From positions 186,001 through 250,000 of the forward strand of contig NZ_JJMU01000002.1 of assembly GCF_000757725.1 (NCBI RefSeq): 64,000 nt of DNA, given 5' to 3'. The notes below the pieces were generated by a model. The model searched no databases, was not told the origin of the DNA, and saw only the letters and a list, made by a program, of their open reading frames with translations. A program made the translations under genes and the position numbers. How positions within the stretch are numbered: position 1 is the first letter of the stretch; each line of letters starts with the position of its first letter. This DNA is from Sphingobacterium deserti (GTDB lineage Bacteria > Bacteroidota > Bacteroidia > Sphingobacteriales > Sphingobacteriaceae). Positions 27,556 to 35,037 of this stretch are shown piece after piece.

Positions 27556-27728
27556 GCATTACAGCAGGTACTACAATAGTTACCTCGAGCGCAACGACTT
27601 GTGCAAGACGGGGCGTAACGGCAATCAGGTGTTGTCGGCGCAGCTCCACCAAGAACTCCTTTCATTTCCTCAGCGGATAGTTGATGCGTGTGGTTGCCTT
27701 TTAAACTTTTTAATGAAATCTTTTTCAT
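27552..27728 (-). CDS. GG-leader RiPP precursor peptide, six-cysteine core
   Basis: A 58-residue peptide; I use the ATG at 27728 because it gives the typical leader Met-Lys-Lys-Ile-Ser-Leu-Lys-Ser-Leu-Lys, while the frame runs 20 codons further upstream without support. The leader ends Leu-Ser-Ala-Glu-Glu-Met-Lys-Gly-Val-Leu-Gly27-Gly28, a double-glycine cleavage site of the Bacteroidota GG-leader precursor class. The 30-residue core has Cys at 36, 42, 46, 52, 55 and 56 and several Ser/Thr. Translation is coupled to the TlpA gene (ATGA overlap). The final modification is unknown: disulfides, lanthionines or glycans are all possible. Confidence 0.85.
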   Translation of the reverse strand: MKKISLKSLKGNHTHQLSAEEMKGVLGGAAPTTPDCRYAPSCTSRCARGNYCSTCCNA

Positions 27729-27792
27729 AGCATATAATTTTAATGTGTGAACAATTGTACATTCAATCATAGCAATTATAATGAACATAAAT

Positions 27793-27800
27793 CAAATATA
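27793..27800 (-). promoter_or_regulatory. Promoter -7 box for the precursor peptide gene
   Basis: TATATTTG on the minus strand, a TAnnTTTG match 64 nt upstream of the precursor ATG. It lies in the 147-bp gap after the LanC-like gene, so precursor and TlpA genes may be transcribed on their own, at a different level from the enzymes upstream. Confidence 0.4.
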
Positions 27801-27875
27801 GTAAAAAAATGAGTTTTATCATTATTTTTAAAATATTTTAGTCTTTTAAAGAAAATAATATCCGGAACACTACCA

Positions 27876-28706
27876 CTATTTAATTTTCAGGTTTTTGATG
27901 TTTACAACGAAGATCATTAAAATCTCCATACAAAGTGGATTTACACTTCCGACGTCCATCTTTATAGACGGATCAGAATTTATTAAGCTTGGAATGACAA
28001 AACCACATCTATTCATATCGAGCAATTCAAGATTATCATATAAGATTTGTGAAAATAAACCCACCCAATATGGATTGTCATATTGAATTGCGGTTATTAA
28101 TAAAAACAAAACATTTTCCGAATGGCGGGCATCAAGATCTTTTTGTTTATTGCTATAGTATTCGCAGAAATACTCCATCCAATAAAAAAAGAACTCCTCC
28201 ATCCGATACTCCTCTAATCCAGTGTTCGTAAGAGAGCTAATTTTTAATAAGGTCAATGGCAAGTCATTCCCCTCTATTGAATTTATTTTTTTACAGGCAT
28301 CATAAAGATAAATTAGACGATTGATTATTAAAGCCAAACACTCTTTGTGAACAAAGTTTCGGTAAAAATTATTTGTTTTTCTTTTGTTTGTTCTCCTAAG
28401 TTGGAAATAGGATAGATATTCAAGGTATCGAATTACTGATTCATTTTGGTCAGAAAGAGCCACACTAGATAATTTGTAGATATTATCGTCAATATCTATG
28501 AGTAATTCATCAAGATCTCCGAAGTATAAGTAATCGTTTTGTTCCAAATACTCCAACAGCCATCCAACACCTAAAATTCCGTTATGAAAAGAATAATCCT
28601 CCCTTTCGACTACGTCTTTAATTAACACGTCTAAATTAGTTTTAAGCACAGATTCATCGTGATCACTACTAAAAATATTATCGATTAGAAACTCACCTAC
28701 GCTCAT
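27876..28706 (-). CDS. LanC-like protein (lanthionine cyclase-related), zinc site absent
   Basis: A 276-residue, mostly helical protein. Residues about 38-57 (Ser-Phe-His-Asn-Gly-Ile-Leu-Gly-Val-Gly-Trp-Leu-Leu-Glu-Tyr-Leu) match the Gly-rich helix-hairpin pattern of LanC-type alpha/alpha barrels, followed by the Asp-rich Asp-Leu-Asp-Glu-Leu-Leu-Ile-Asp-Ile-Asp pattern seen in Bacteroidota members. LanC enzymes of about 400 residues carry Cys and Cys-His zinc ligands near the C-terminus; I see no such pair, and the protein is short. It may be a scaffold rather than an active cyclase. It starts within the stop of the glycosyltransferase-like gene (4-bp overlap). Confidence 0.6.
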   Translation of the reverse strand: MSVGEFLIDNIFSSDHDESVLKTNLDVLIKDVVEREDYSFHNGILGVGWLLEYLEQNDYLYFGDLDELLIDIDDNIYKLSSVALSDQNESVIRYLEYLSYFQLRRTNKRKTNNFYRNFVHKECLALIINRLIYLYDACKKINSIEGNDLPLTLLKISSLTNTGLEEYRMEEFFFYWMEYFCEYYSNKQKDLDARHSENVLFLLITAIQYDNPYWVGLFSQILYDNLELLDMNRCGFVIPSLINSDPSIKMDVGSVNPLCMEILMIFVVNIKNLKIK

Positions 28707-30226
28707 ATATTCTGAGATTGACCAATACTGAAACCATTTATTTTTGAATATGTAAAAACTCTATTCATTAAATGAACTAAGTCCTCACTTCGTTTACGTC
28801 TAATTTCAGACCCTAACAATGTAAAAATTTGAATTTTCTTTGGGACGACGGTAAACTTATTTACATTTTGTTGAAGAAATTGAAAATCTAACGTTTTCTC
28901 AAAAGCTACTTTAAATAGCATATCTGCAACGTGGGTCTCCTCAATTTCAAATACGAAAGATTGTTTTAAAGCAGCAGCTTTCTTACATAAATCAATAAAA
29001 ATATTATGATCAAATACTACACTTTCAGGTATAAGAATAAATGTCCCGTCTTTATTTAATGACACATCGAGACAAAACCGCTCAAGAAAATCGTCAATTT
29101 TATCGCCTTCACGTTGCGGATATTTAGATATTCGCACATCTAAATATCTTTGTATATAAGATATTTGAATCTCTATATCATGAGCGCCGATGTTTCCAAG
29201 AGCAGGGTCAAATAGTATAATTATATGAACGGTCGAAAGATAAGTGCGTCTTTTGTCTAACGCTAACCTTACCTTTTCTATTTGTTTTACAATCTCATAA
29301 CTACAATTAGTGGAAGGGATTTGCTTCAGCATCCCGTCATACCAAGGAGGAAAGTGTAAATAATTATTTTTTTTGAAGGACAATTGCTCCTCGGATGTTA
29401 CACCTGCATAGGGCTGGATGGGTGATTTGTACCAATCTTCAATGGGAGAATAAGGCCAAGTAAACTTAAGTTCTTGATGAATTTCTACCTTTTTGCCGAT
29501 TATCCATAAATTCCAAAGTATTGCCCACATGTCAGCGCACCAAGGCTGTATATCGTTAACTTCACCTTTTCTTTCTCTTTTACTAGGGTATCTTCCTTTC
29601 CATAAATCCAAATTGGCATCTCTTAATAAACAATATAGCGCTTCTGAATCAGCTTCTACTTTTCGCCAAAAATTAACATCCACAGCTTTTATTATATACT
29701 GCGCTCCACCCGTATTTTCGTCTTCTTGCTCTAACATCTGCTTGTCTAAGCCTACAATCTCGCACATTTTACCCAATAGAACGTCGCCTCCAGCTTTTTT
29801 TATATGCGATGTACCAAAATAGGAGCTCGTATCAGAAACATAACAGACCGGACTGTTGATTTCTTCAGGTTTGAAAGTCGGTAAACGGGAAAATAGCACA
29901 TCAGAATCGTGATAAAATAAAATTCGTTTAGATAGGTCAGGATTGTGATAAAAATGCTTAGCAATAATATGAGGTCTAATTGAAGAAATATACTTCGGGG
30001 TACTTCTTGAATCCTCATAAAAGTAGAATCTGGCCCAGCCTGCATATAATTCTGATAGCTTTAATACATCTCGACTTGGACCTGCGACTGCGTCGAAGGC
30101 AAATAGCACATGTATATTATTTCTTATTATTCCAAATGATCGAAAATTAAATAGCTGCAATTCTATTTGCCAAACGAAATATGGGGTATCAGGTTGAGCG
30201 GAAATAAATAATACATTCTCTGCCAT
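28703..30226 (-). CDS. Glycosyltransferase-like protein with novel C-terminal domain
   Basis: A 507-residue cytosolic protein without signal peptide. Residues 1-310 look like a GT-A fold glycosyltransferase: an N-terminal strand-helix (Val-Leu-Phe-Ile-Ser-Ala), a metal-binding His-Asp-Ser-Asp-Val-Leu-Phe at 106-112, Asn-Thr-Gly-Gly-Ala-Gln-Tyr at 171-177, Trp-Cys-Ala-Asp-Met-Trp near 229 and Leu-His-Phe-Pro-Pro-Trp near 290. The layout recalls eukaryotic peptidyl hydroxyproline/serine glycosyltransferases. Residues about 320-507 form a second domain I do not recognise. As first gene of the minus-strand peptide operon it is a candidate peptide glycosyltransferase. Function is inferred. Confidence 0.62.
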   Translation of the reverse strand: MAENVLFISAQPDTPYFVWQIELQLFNFRSFGIIRNNIHVLFAFDAVAGPSRDVLKLSELYAGWARFYFYEDSRSTPKYISSIRPHIIAKHFYHNPDLSKRILFYHDSDVLFSRLPTFKPEEINSPVCYVSDTSSYFGTSHIKKAGGDVLLGKMCEIVGLDKQMLEQEDENTGGAQYIIKAVDVNFWRKVEADSEALYCLLRDANLDLWKGRYPSKRERKGEVNDIQPWCADMWAILWNLWIIGKKVEIHQELKFTWPYSPIEDWYKSPIQPYAGVTSEEQLSFKKNNYLHFPPWYDGMLKQIPSTNCSYEIVKQIEKVRLALDKRRTYLSTVHIIILFDPALGNIGAHDIEIQISYIQRYLDVRISKYPQREGDKIDDFLERFCLDVSLNKDGTFILIPESVVFDHNIFIDLCKKAAALKQSFVFEIEETHVADMLFKVAFEKTLDFQFLQQNVNKFTVVPKKIQIFTLLGSEIRRKRSEDLVHLMNRVFTYSKINGFSIGQSQNI

Positions 30227-30267
30227 TTTTTATTGAATTTATTTTTTTATTCTACATAAGTTTACAC

Positions 30268-30321
30268 TCAAAAATAGTTTTTTAGCACATACTAGTGTTA
30301 TCCTCATATCAAAAATAGTTT
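30268..30321 (-). promoter_or_regulatory. Duplicated -7-like element upstream of the peptide operon
   Basis: A 13-bp direct repeat, TCAAAAATAGTTT, occurs at 30268-30280 and 30309-30321. On the minus strand each copy contains TATTTTTG, a perfect -7 box (30276-30269 and 30317-30310). They lie 42 and 83 nt upstream of the glycosyltransferase-like gene start. They may be tandem promoters or repeated operator sites in the 211-bp divergent region. Confidence 0.45.
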
Positions 30322-30437
30322 AAAAAAAATATTAAACCGAATTGGATTAATCATCAATATTACGTCGAAAAAGCCATGAAATTAACTCCTTATTTATTAT
30401 AATTGTGTAAATATTTATAATTTTAAACTTTTTTGTT

Positions 30438-32000
30438 ATGAAAAGAGGAAACAACGTACTCACCGCGCTACTGAAAGCTTTAAAAATAAAGCATACCGAA
30501 TCCTTTTCGAATAAATTTTATAACGAACATCCCTTTAAATACAATTTGCTAGGCCTCTCCAAAATGCTTGACTTTTATGGCGTGAATAATGGTGGATTTC
30601 GATTTGATAATAAATGCCAGGACATTCAGGAGATTCAAGCTCCTTTCGTTGCTCATATCGAGGGTGAATTCGCAGTAATCTATAAAATCTCCAAAACACA
30701 TATATCTTATAGGCTGGGACGACATAATTTCAATCTGAAACTTAATGAGTTCTGCGAAAAATGGACCGGCATAGCGCTGTTAGTAGAAATCGAACCAAAT
30801 TCTACTGAGCAAGATTACTTACTGCACAGAAGGTTAGAACTCAGTAAAGCTTCTTTAAAATTTGCGCTTTTATGTCTCGTTATTACGGCATTTATAATTG
30901 GTTTTTACCAAAATAATATAGTACAGCCTCAAACTCTACTTTCTTTAACATTTAATGGAGTAGGGGTCATTATTGGTTATTTGTTGGTTGAGAAGCAGAT
31001 AAAAATCGAGGGAAGCTACTCAGACAAGATTTGTTCAATCCTGAAAGAGTCCGACTGTAACAACGTCTTGGAATCTAAGGCATCTAAATTATGGGGGATA
31101 TTCGGGTGGAGCGAAATTGGACTTGCCTATTTTTTTTCAAACTTAATTGTTCTCTGCTTCTTTCCATATTTAATAAACTATTCTGCTATTCTAAGTTCGC
31201 TATCTTCGTTTTACATTATTTGGAGTATCTGGTATCAAAAATTTAGAGTTAAACAATGGTGCGTTCTATGTTTAGCCGTTCAATTTCTTTTGGCATTATT
31301 GGTGTCTGTAAATTTAGTTTATGGGTATATCGCGCTCCCAACTATAATCAGTAAAGAATTGTTACTAGTATCCTTGATTTATTTACTCCCGTTTTGTATT
31401 TGTGCAAACCTAATACCTTTGTTTTCGGAGAAGGGGAAAATTGAAAAGATATCACAAGAGATCAATAGCCTAAAAGTTCATGAAAGTGTTCTGGAAATAT
31501 TTTTAAAACAACAATCATATTACCACTGTGAAAAGTCTTTTTCAAACATAATTTTTGGCAATCCAGACGGCAATCTTTTAGTAACGATTCTTTCTAACCC
31601 CCATTGCAATCCTTGCGGAGACCTCCATTATCGAATTGAAGAGCTAATAAAAAAAGGCTCAAAAAATCTATGTATACAATACATATTTACATCCTTTGAA
31701 AAAGAGCTGGAAATTTCAAGTAAGTTCCTAATCGCTACGTATCTAAATTGTACCGAAAATGAAAGGAAAAGAATTTTTAACGAGTGGTTCAAACACGGGA
31801 AGAATGATAAAGAAAATTTTTTCAAATTGTACGATTTTGATCTAGATAACGAATCTATACAGAGAGAGTTTTCTCGGCATCTTGACTGGAAGAAATCTAC
31901 TAATTTAGATTCTACTCCAACCATCTTGATAAATGGCTACATGCTTCCAAGAAATTATCGCATCGAGGATTTCGAGTTTATTGATAAAGTAACATTATAG
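30438..32000 (+). CDS. Inactive C39-like / VKOR / thioredoxin fusion membrane protein
   Basis: A 520-residue oxidative-folding protein. Residues about 30-118 resemble the C39 peptidase-like domain (His-Pro-Phe-Lys-Tyr-Asn-Leu-Leu, then Ala-Pro-Phe-Val-Ala-His) but lack the catalytic cysteine. About 140-330 is a VKOR membrane domain with Cys199/Cys207 and Cys275-Val-Leu-Cys278. The C-terminus is DsbA/thioredoxin-like with Cys390-Asn-Pro-Cys393 and a Thr-Pro cis-proline loop near 500. VKOR fusions make disulfides from quinones, so this protein is a likely oxidant for the six-cysteine peptide encoded nearby. It is divergent from the enzyme genes across 211 bp. Confidence 0.85.
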   Translation: MKRGNNVLTALLKALKIKHTESFSNKFYNEHPFKYNLLGLSKMLDFYGVNNGGFRFDNKCQDIQEIQAPFVAHIEGEFAVIYKISKTHISYRLGRHNFNLKLNEFCEKWTGIALLVEIEPNSTEQDYLLHRRLELSKASLKFALLCLVITAFIIGFYQNNIVQPQTLLSLTFNGVGVIIGYLLVEKQIKIEGSYSDKICSILKESDCNNVLESKASKLWGIFGWSEIGLAYFFSNLIVLCFFPYLINYSAILSSLSSFYIIWSIWYQKFRVKQWCVLCLAVQFLLALLVSVNLVYGYIALPTIISKELLLVSLIYLLPFCICANLIPLFSEKGKIEKISQEINSLKVHESVLEIFLKQQSYYHCEKSFSNIIFGNPDGNLLVTILSNPHCNPCGDLHYRIEELIKKGSKNLCIQYIFTSFEKELEISSKFLIATYLNCTENERKRIFNEWFKHGKNDKENFFKLYDFDLDNESIQREFSRHLDWKKSTNLDSTPTILINGYMLPRNYRIEDFEFIDKVTL

Positions 32001-32114
32001 CACTGTTCAAGTTTGCCTTAGCATTAACTAAGCAAATACGGCCCCTTACAATACACTATCTCAATACAATCTATCCTTTCAAGATACCGATCGTTCAGCC
32101 ACTATAATACCTTA

Positions 32115-32387
32115 TCAGATAATATCTTCAATCGGCGTAACAGAGGGATCATAAGTCGTCAGCCGAATAAAACAGATGTGATTCCGACATACCTTGCCGT
32201 CCGCTGCTAAGTAGTTAATTATGAAATTGGGCTTTATAGACCTATCTTTGTCCAGGTTCTTAGGCCCCACTACATGGGATGTTTTGATGTATACCGACTG
32301 CCTGCGATGCGTAAGTCTGTATACTACTTTCCATGTGCCGTTTTTGAGCTCATTGTTTTGTAGAATTGTCGGGGTTATAGTTGCCAT
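32115..32387 (-). pseudogene. Truncated tyrosine recombinase (arm-binding domain only)
   Basis: 90 codons starting Met-Ala-Thr-Ile-Thr-Pro-Thr-Ile-Leu-Gln, then Gly-Thr-Trp-Lys-Val-Val-Tyr-Arg-Leu-Thr-His. This matches the N-terminal arm-type DNA-binding domain of Bacteroidota site-specific integrases, which are normally about 400 residues. The core-binding and catalytic domains (Arg...His-x-x-Arg...Tyr) are missing and none is found downstream on the strand, so it is a remnant. It marks the right edge of the AT-rich peptide island and suggests that DNA was gained or lost there. Confidence 0.65.
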
Positions 32388-32395
32388 ATGGTTTT

Positions 32396-32426
32396 ATAAA
32401 ACATTCATAAAACATTATAAAACATT
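32396..32426. repeat. Three direct repeats of ATAAAACATT
   Basis: Perfect 10-bp copies at 32396-32405, 32407-32416 and 32417-32426, immediately upstream of the integrase remnant start. The phasing is about one helical turn (11 then 10 bp). They may be integrase arm-type binding sites or part of its old promoter or attachment region. Confidence 0.7.
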
Positions 32427-32490
32427 TTACGAACAAAGTTAAATATTCTAGCTAATATATTTAGTAATTAAATTTTAAAACACGCTTTAA

Positions 32491-33180
32491 ATGACCTCAG
32501 ACCATATAACTAACGATTTTAGCAATAAAGCTGTCATTTTCGACATGGACGGAGTAATCTGTCATACGAACCCCTACCATGCTCAAGCTTTTGCGGTTTT
32601 CTTTGACAAATACAAGATTGCCTATACCGATAAAGAATTTGAAGACCACATGTTTGGCAAGCACAATAGCTATATCATGACTCACTTCTTTAAAAGAGAT
32701 ATCTTAGGCGAAGAGCTTACAGCGTTGGAGTTTGAGAAAGAAGCTCTTTTCCGAGAAATTTATAAATCCGAGGTAAAGACAATCCCGCATTACATCGAAT
32801 TTCTGGAAGATTTGAAAGACAACGGCTTTAAAACTGCAGTGGCAACTTCGGCTCCGCGAGCAAATCTAGAATTAATCCTGGATGTGCTTCAGATCGAAGA
32901 CAAGATGGATTCCCTTTTGGCCAGTGAAAACGTGTCCTTACATAAACCCCATCCAGAAGTTTATCTGAAGTCAGCGCAAAATTTAGGAGTGGATCCAAGG
33001 CAATGCGTTGTTTTTGAAGATTCATTTTCGGGAGTTACAGCCGGTTTGAATGCGGGAATGCAAGTGGTGGGTGTTCTAAGCTCTCATCCGAAAGAAGATT
33101 TGCCACCTTGCGTCGCCTATATCAGCGATTATCGGGAAATAGACGCAGCTACTGTTAAAGATATCTTGATGCGTATTTAA
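32491..33180 (+). CDS. HAD-family phosphatase (beta-phosphoglucomutase-like)
   Basis: A 229-residue HAD hydrolase. Motif I is Asp-Met-Asp-Gly-Val (about 19-23), a helical cap follows (roughly 30-90), motif II is Thr-Ser-Ala near 117, motif III Lys-Pro-His-Pro and motif IV Glu-Asp-Ser-Phe-Ser-Gly-Val. The pattern and cap size fit beta-phosphoglucomutase or sugar-phosphate phosphatases, but the substrate cannot be assigned. It is followed by the TSUP gene with a 3-bp gap, so the pair is an operon. Confidence 0.88.
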   Translation: MTSDHITNDFSNKAVIFDMDGVICHTNPYHAQAFAVFFDKYKIAYTDKEFEDHMFGKHNSYIMTHFFKRDILGEELTALEFEKEALFREIYKSEVKTIPHYIEFLEDLKDNGFKTAVATSAPRANLELILDVLQIEDKMDSLLASENVSLHKPHPEVYLKSAQNLGVDPRQCVVFEDSFSGVTAGLNAGMQVVGVLSSHPKEDLPPCVAYISDYREIDAATVKDILMRI

Positions 33181-33183
33181 TAG

Positions 33184-33945
33184 ATGCATGATGCGTTGCA
33201 ATTAATTCCTACACCGGAAGGTTGGGCGCTTTATTTTCTGTGCGCCATCCTTATCGGCATGTCCAAAACAGGCATACAAAATATCGGCACCTTAGCAGTG
33301 CCATTGTTTGCGTTTCTTTTTGGCGCAAAATATTCTACCGGCATTGTGCTAATCTTGTTATGCTTCGCAGATATAATTGCAGTTATTTATTACCGAAAGG
33401 CATTTCTTTGGCAAGAAGTGAAAAAGCTACTTCCTGCATCTTTAATAGGACTTTCTATAGGGCTACTTCTCGGCGACAACATACCCGACAAGACGTTTAA
33501 AATTCTGATCGGTATTTGCGTCCTAATAGGAACACTTATCATGATCTGGCTTGACCGCACATCACAAAAAAAGCAAGACGAGTTAATTAAAAACAGATGG
33601 TATTCACCTGTTTTTGGCTTTATCCTGGGCTTTTCCACAATGATCGGAAACGCCGCTGGACCAGCGCTATCGGTCTACATGCTTTCGAAGCGATTGGATA
33701 AGATAACATTTGCGGCGACATCTGCCTGGTTCATCATGATCCTTAATTTCACAAAGATCCCACTACAGGCCTTTGTTTGGCAGAACTTAAGCTGGAATGG
33801 TTTTCTAAATATGCTCGCACTCCCATTTATATTCATTGGTGGGCTTATTGGAATAAAGCTCGTCAAAATACTCCCGGAAAAACAATTTCGATTCTTAATT
33901 CTTGGCTTGGTTGTAATCTCAGCGACGCTGCTCATCATACTTTAG
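33184..33945 (+). CDS. TSUP family (TauE/SafE) transport protein
   Basis: A 253-residue integral membrane protein with about seven or eight hydrophobic helices. An N-terminal Gly-Met-Ser-Lys-Thr-Gly motif follows the first helix, and a repeated Gly-x-x-x-Gly-rich helix pattern around residues 88-100 and 145-160 is typical of the TSUP (4-toluene sulfonate uptake) family, which moves sulfite, sulfoacetate and other small anions. Substrate is unknown. Co-transcribed with the HAD phosphatase. Confidence 0.87.
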   Translation: MHDALQLIPTPEGWALYFLCAILIGMSKTGIQNIGTLAVPLFAFLFGAKYSTGIVLILLCFADIIAVIYYRKAFLWQEVKKLLPASLIGLSIGLLLGDNIPDKTFKILIGICVLIGTLIMIWLDRTSQKKQDELIKNRWYSPVFGFILGFSTMIGNAAGPALSVYMLSKRLDKITFAATSAWFIMILNFTKIPLQAFVWQNLSWNGFLNMLALPFIFIGGLIGIKLVKILPEKQFRFLILGLVVISATLLIIL

Positions 33946-34014
33946 TGGATGGCCGTGCCGAACTTGAAAAAGCAACCTCGTTATATGGAGTGATAGCGAG
34001 ATTGCTTCTTGGCT

Positions 34015-34287
34015 CTACGCGAGTATATCCTTTTCATCGGGATAGCGTTCAAATACTGTCGCAGCAAACGAGCAAGCAGGAACGACTTTGAGTTGATTTT
34101 CTCGTGCCATTTTCACCGCAGCTAATACCAAGTCTTCAGCAACTTTGTTCCCTCGATAAAACGCTTCAACTTGTGTATGCGTGATAGTCAACGTTTTGTC
34201 ATCACGTTCATAAACCAGTTCCCCAATTTGTACTTCATCATTCAGAGCTAACCATTTGCTCTGATCTTCCATATGTATTAATTCCAT
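34015..34287 (-). CDS. YidJ/NATD1-type GNAT acetyltransferase
   Basis: A 90-residue minimal GNAT protein of the Gtn/NATD1 type. It contains Gly-Glu-Leu-Val-Tyr, then Ile-Thr-His-Thr-x-Val-x-x-x-Tyr/Phe-Arg-Gly-x-x-Val-Ala-x-x-Leu-Val, the CoA-binding loop, and a C-terminal Pro-Ala-Cys-Ser-Phe. Such proteins are small, fold-only acetyltransferase homologs of unknown substrate. It follows the AHSA1 gene on the same strand with a 5-bp gap. Met6 is an alternative start. Confidence 0.85.
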   Translation of the reverse strand: MELIHMEDQSKWLALNDEVQIGELVYERDDKTLTITHTQVEAFYRGNKVAEDLVLAAVKMARENQLKVVPACSFAATVFERYPDEKDILA

Positions 34288-34292
34288 TTCAA

Positions 34293-34739
34293 TCAGTTGT
34301 TGTCTTCTAAAAAATTTGCCAAAGAGGTACCTAAGATGTTATTCCAGCCTCTCTCATACTTGACGCGCTCTAATAATGCACCAGCATCACCAAAGTTTTC
34401 GGTGCCTTCATGAATAACACGAACAGCGGTAGCATTGCCGCGGGGTGTCAAATACCATGTTACGATAGAAGTTCCCTCGCTTTCGTCAGGATGGCGCCAA
34501 GCATACTGCAATAATTCATTCGGTCTGAAATCTAAGACGTTGATTCGGTAATGATACCGGTTGACGCCTTTTGATTCGTAGAAATCAAACTGAGCACCCT
34601 TTTTTAGTTCAAAATCAGGTATCTCAAAATACCACAACGCAAGCTTGTTTTTATCGGTAAGGGCTTCCCATACCTGACTTGGACTAGCAGCATAAGTACG
34701 TTCAACTAAGATTGGGGCAAGTTCTTTCATAACCTCCAT
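34293..34739 (-). CDS. AHSA1/SRPBCC-family protein
   Basis: A 148-residue START-like (SRPBCC) protein related to the activator of Hsp90 ATPase C-domain. The N-terminal half has Val-Glu-Arg-Thr-Tyr-Ala-Ala-Ser and the Val-Trp-Glu-Ala-Leu-Thr-Asp helix. The second half has Thr-Trp-Tyr-Leu-Thr-Pro and Thr-Ala-Val-Arg-Val-Ile-His-Glu-Gly beta strands, and it ends in a Gly-Trp-x-x-Ile-Leu-Gly-Thr helix. It is upstream of the GNAT gene. Ligand unknown. Confidence 0.88.
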   Translation of the reverse strand: MEVMKELAPILVERTYAASPSQVWEALTDKNKLALWYFEIPDFELKKGAQFDFYESKGVNRYHYRINVLDFRPNELLQYAWRHPDESEGTSIVTWYLTPRGNATAVRVIHEGTENFGDAGALLERVKYERGWNNILGTSLANFLEDNN

Positions 34740-35037
34740 TGTTTTTCAATAAATATAACAAAAATTGCGAACAAATAGTTTCACATGTTCGAGAAAAAAG
34801 ATCGCGTAAATTTTCACTTTACCACTATCATGATCTAACAAAAAGTTACTGTTATTGTTAAGCCATTAATCGGGCGGTCTATTTAACTTTAAGAACTTTC
34901 CATGCCTTTTCCAAAGGGTTTTCACTAGCTCTAGTGACTGACTGATTGCATACATCGATGATGTTTTACAGCAATCGAAAATCAGCTTGCCGGGAAACAT
35001 TTCACACTACAGAAAATCCTATGTATCTTTGTTAGCA
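34740..35037. other. Intergenic region upstream of mqnC
   Basis: 298 bp without a supported gene, between divergent AHSA1 and mqnC genes. It contains the mqnC -7 box at its right end; nothing else recognisable was seen. Confidence 0.5.
35024..35031 (+). promoter_or_regulatory. Promoter -7 box, leaderless geometry, mqnC
   Basis: TATCTTTG, a perfect TAnnTTTG match, ends 6 nt before the mqnC ATG at 35038. A TTTC at 35000-35003 stands 20 nt upstream as a weak -33 element. Transcription would begin at or next to the start codon, so this box also decides the start: the in-frame upstream TTG at 34987 would lie outside the transcript. Confidence 0.6.
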
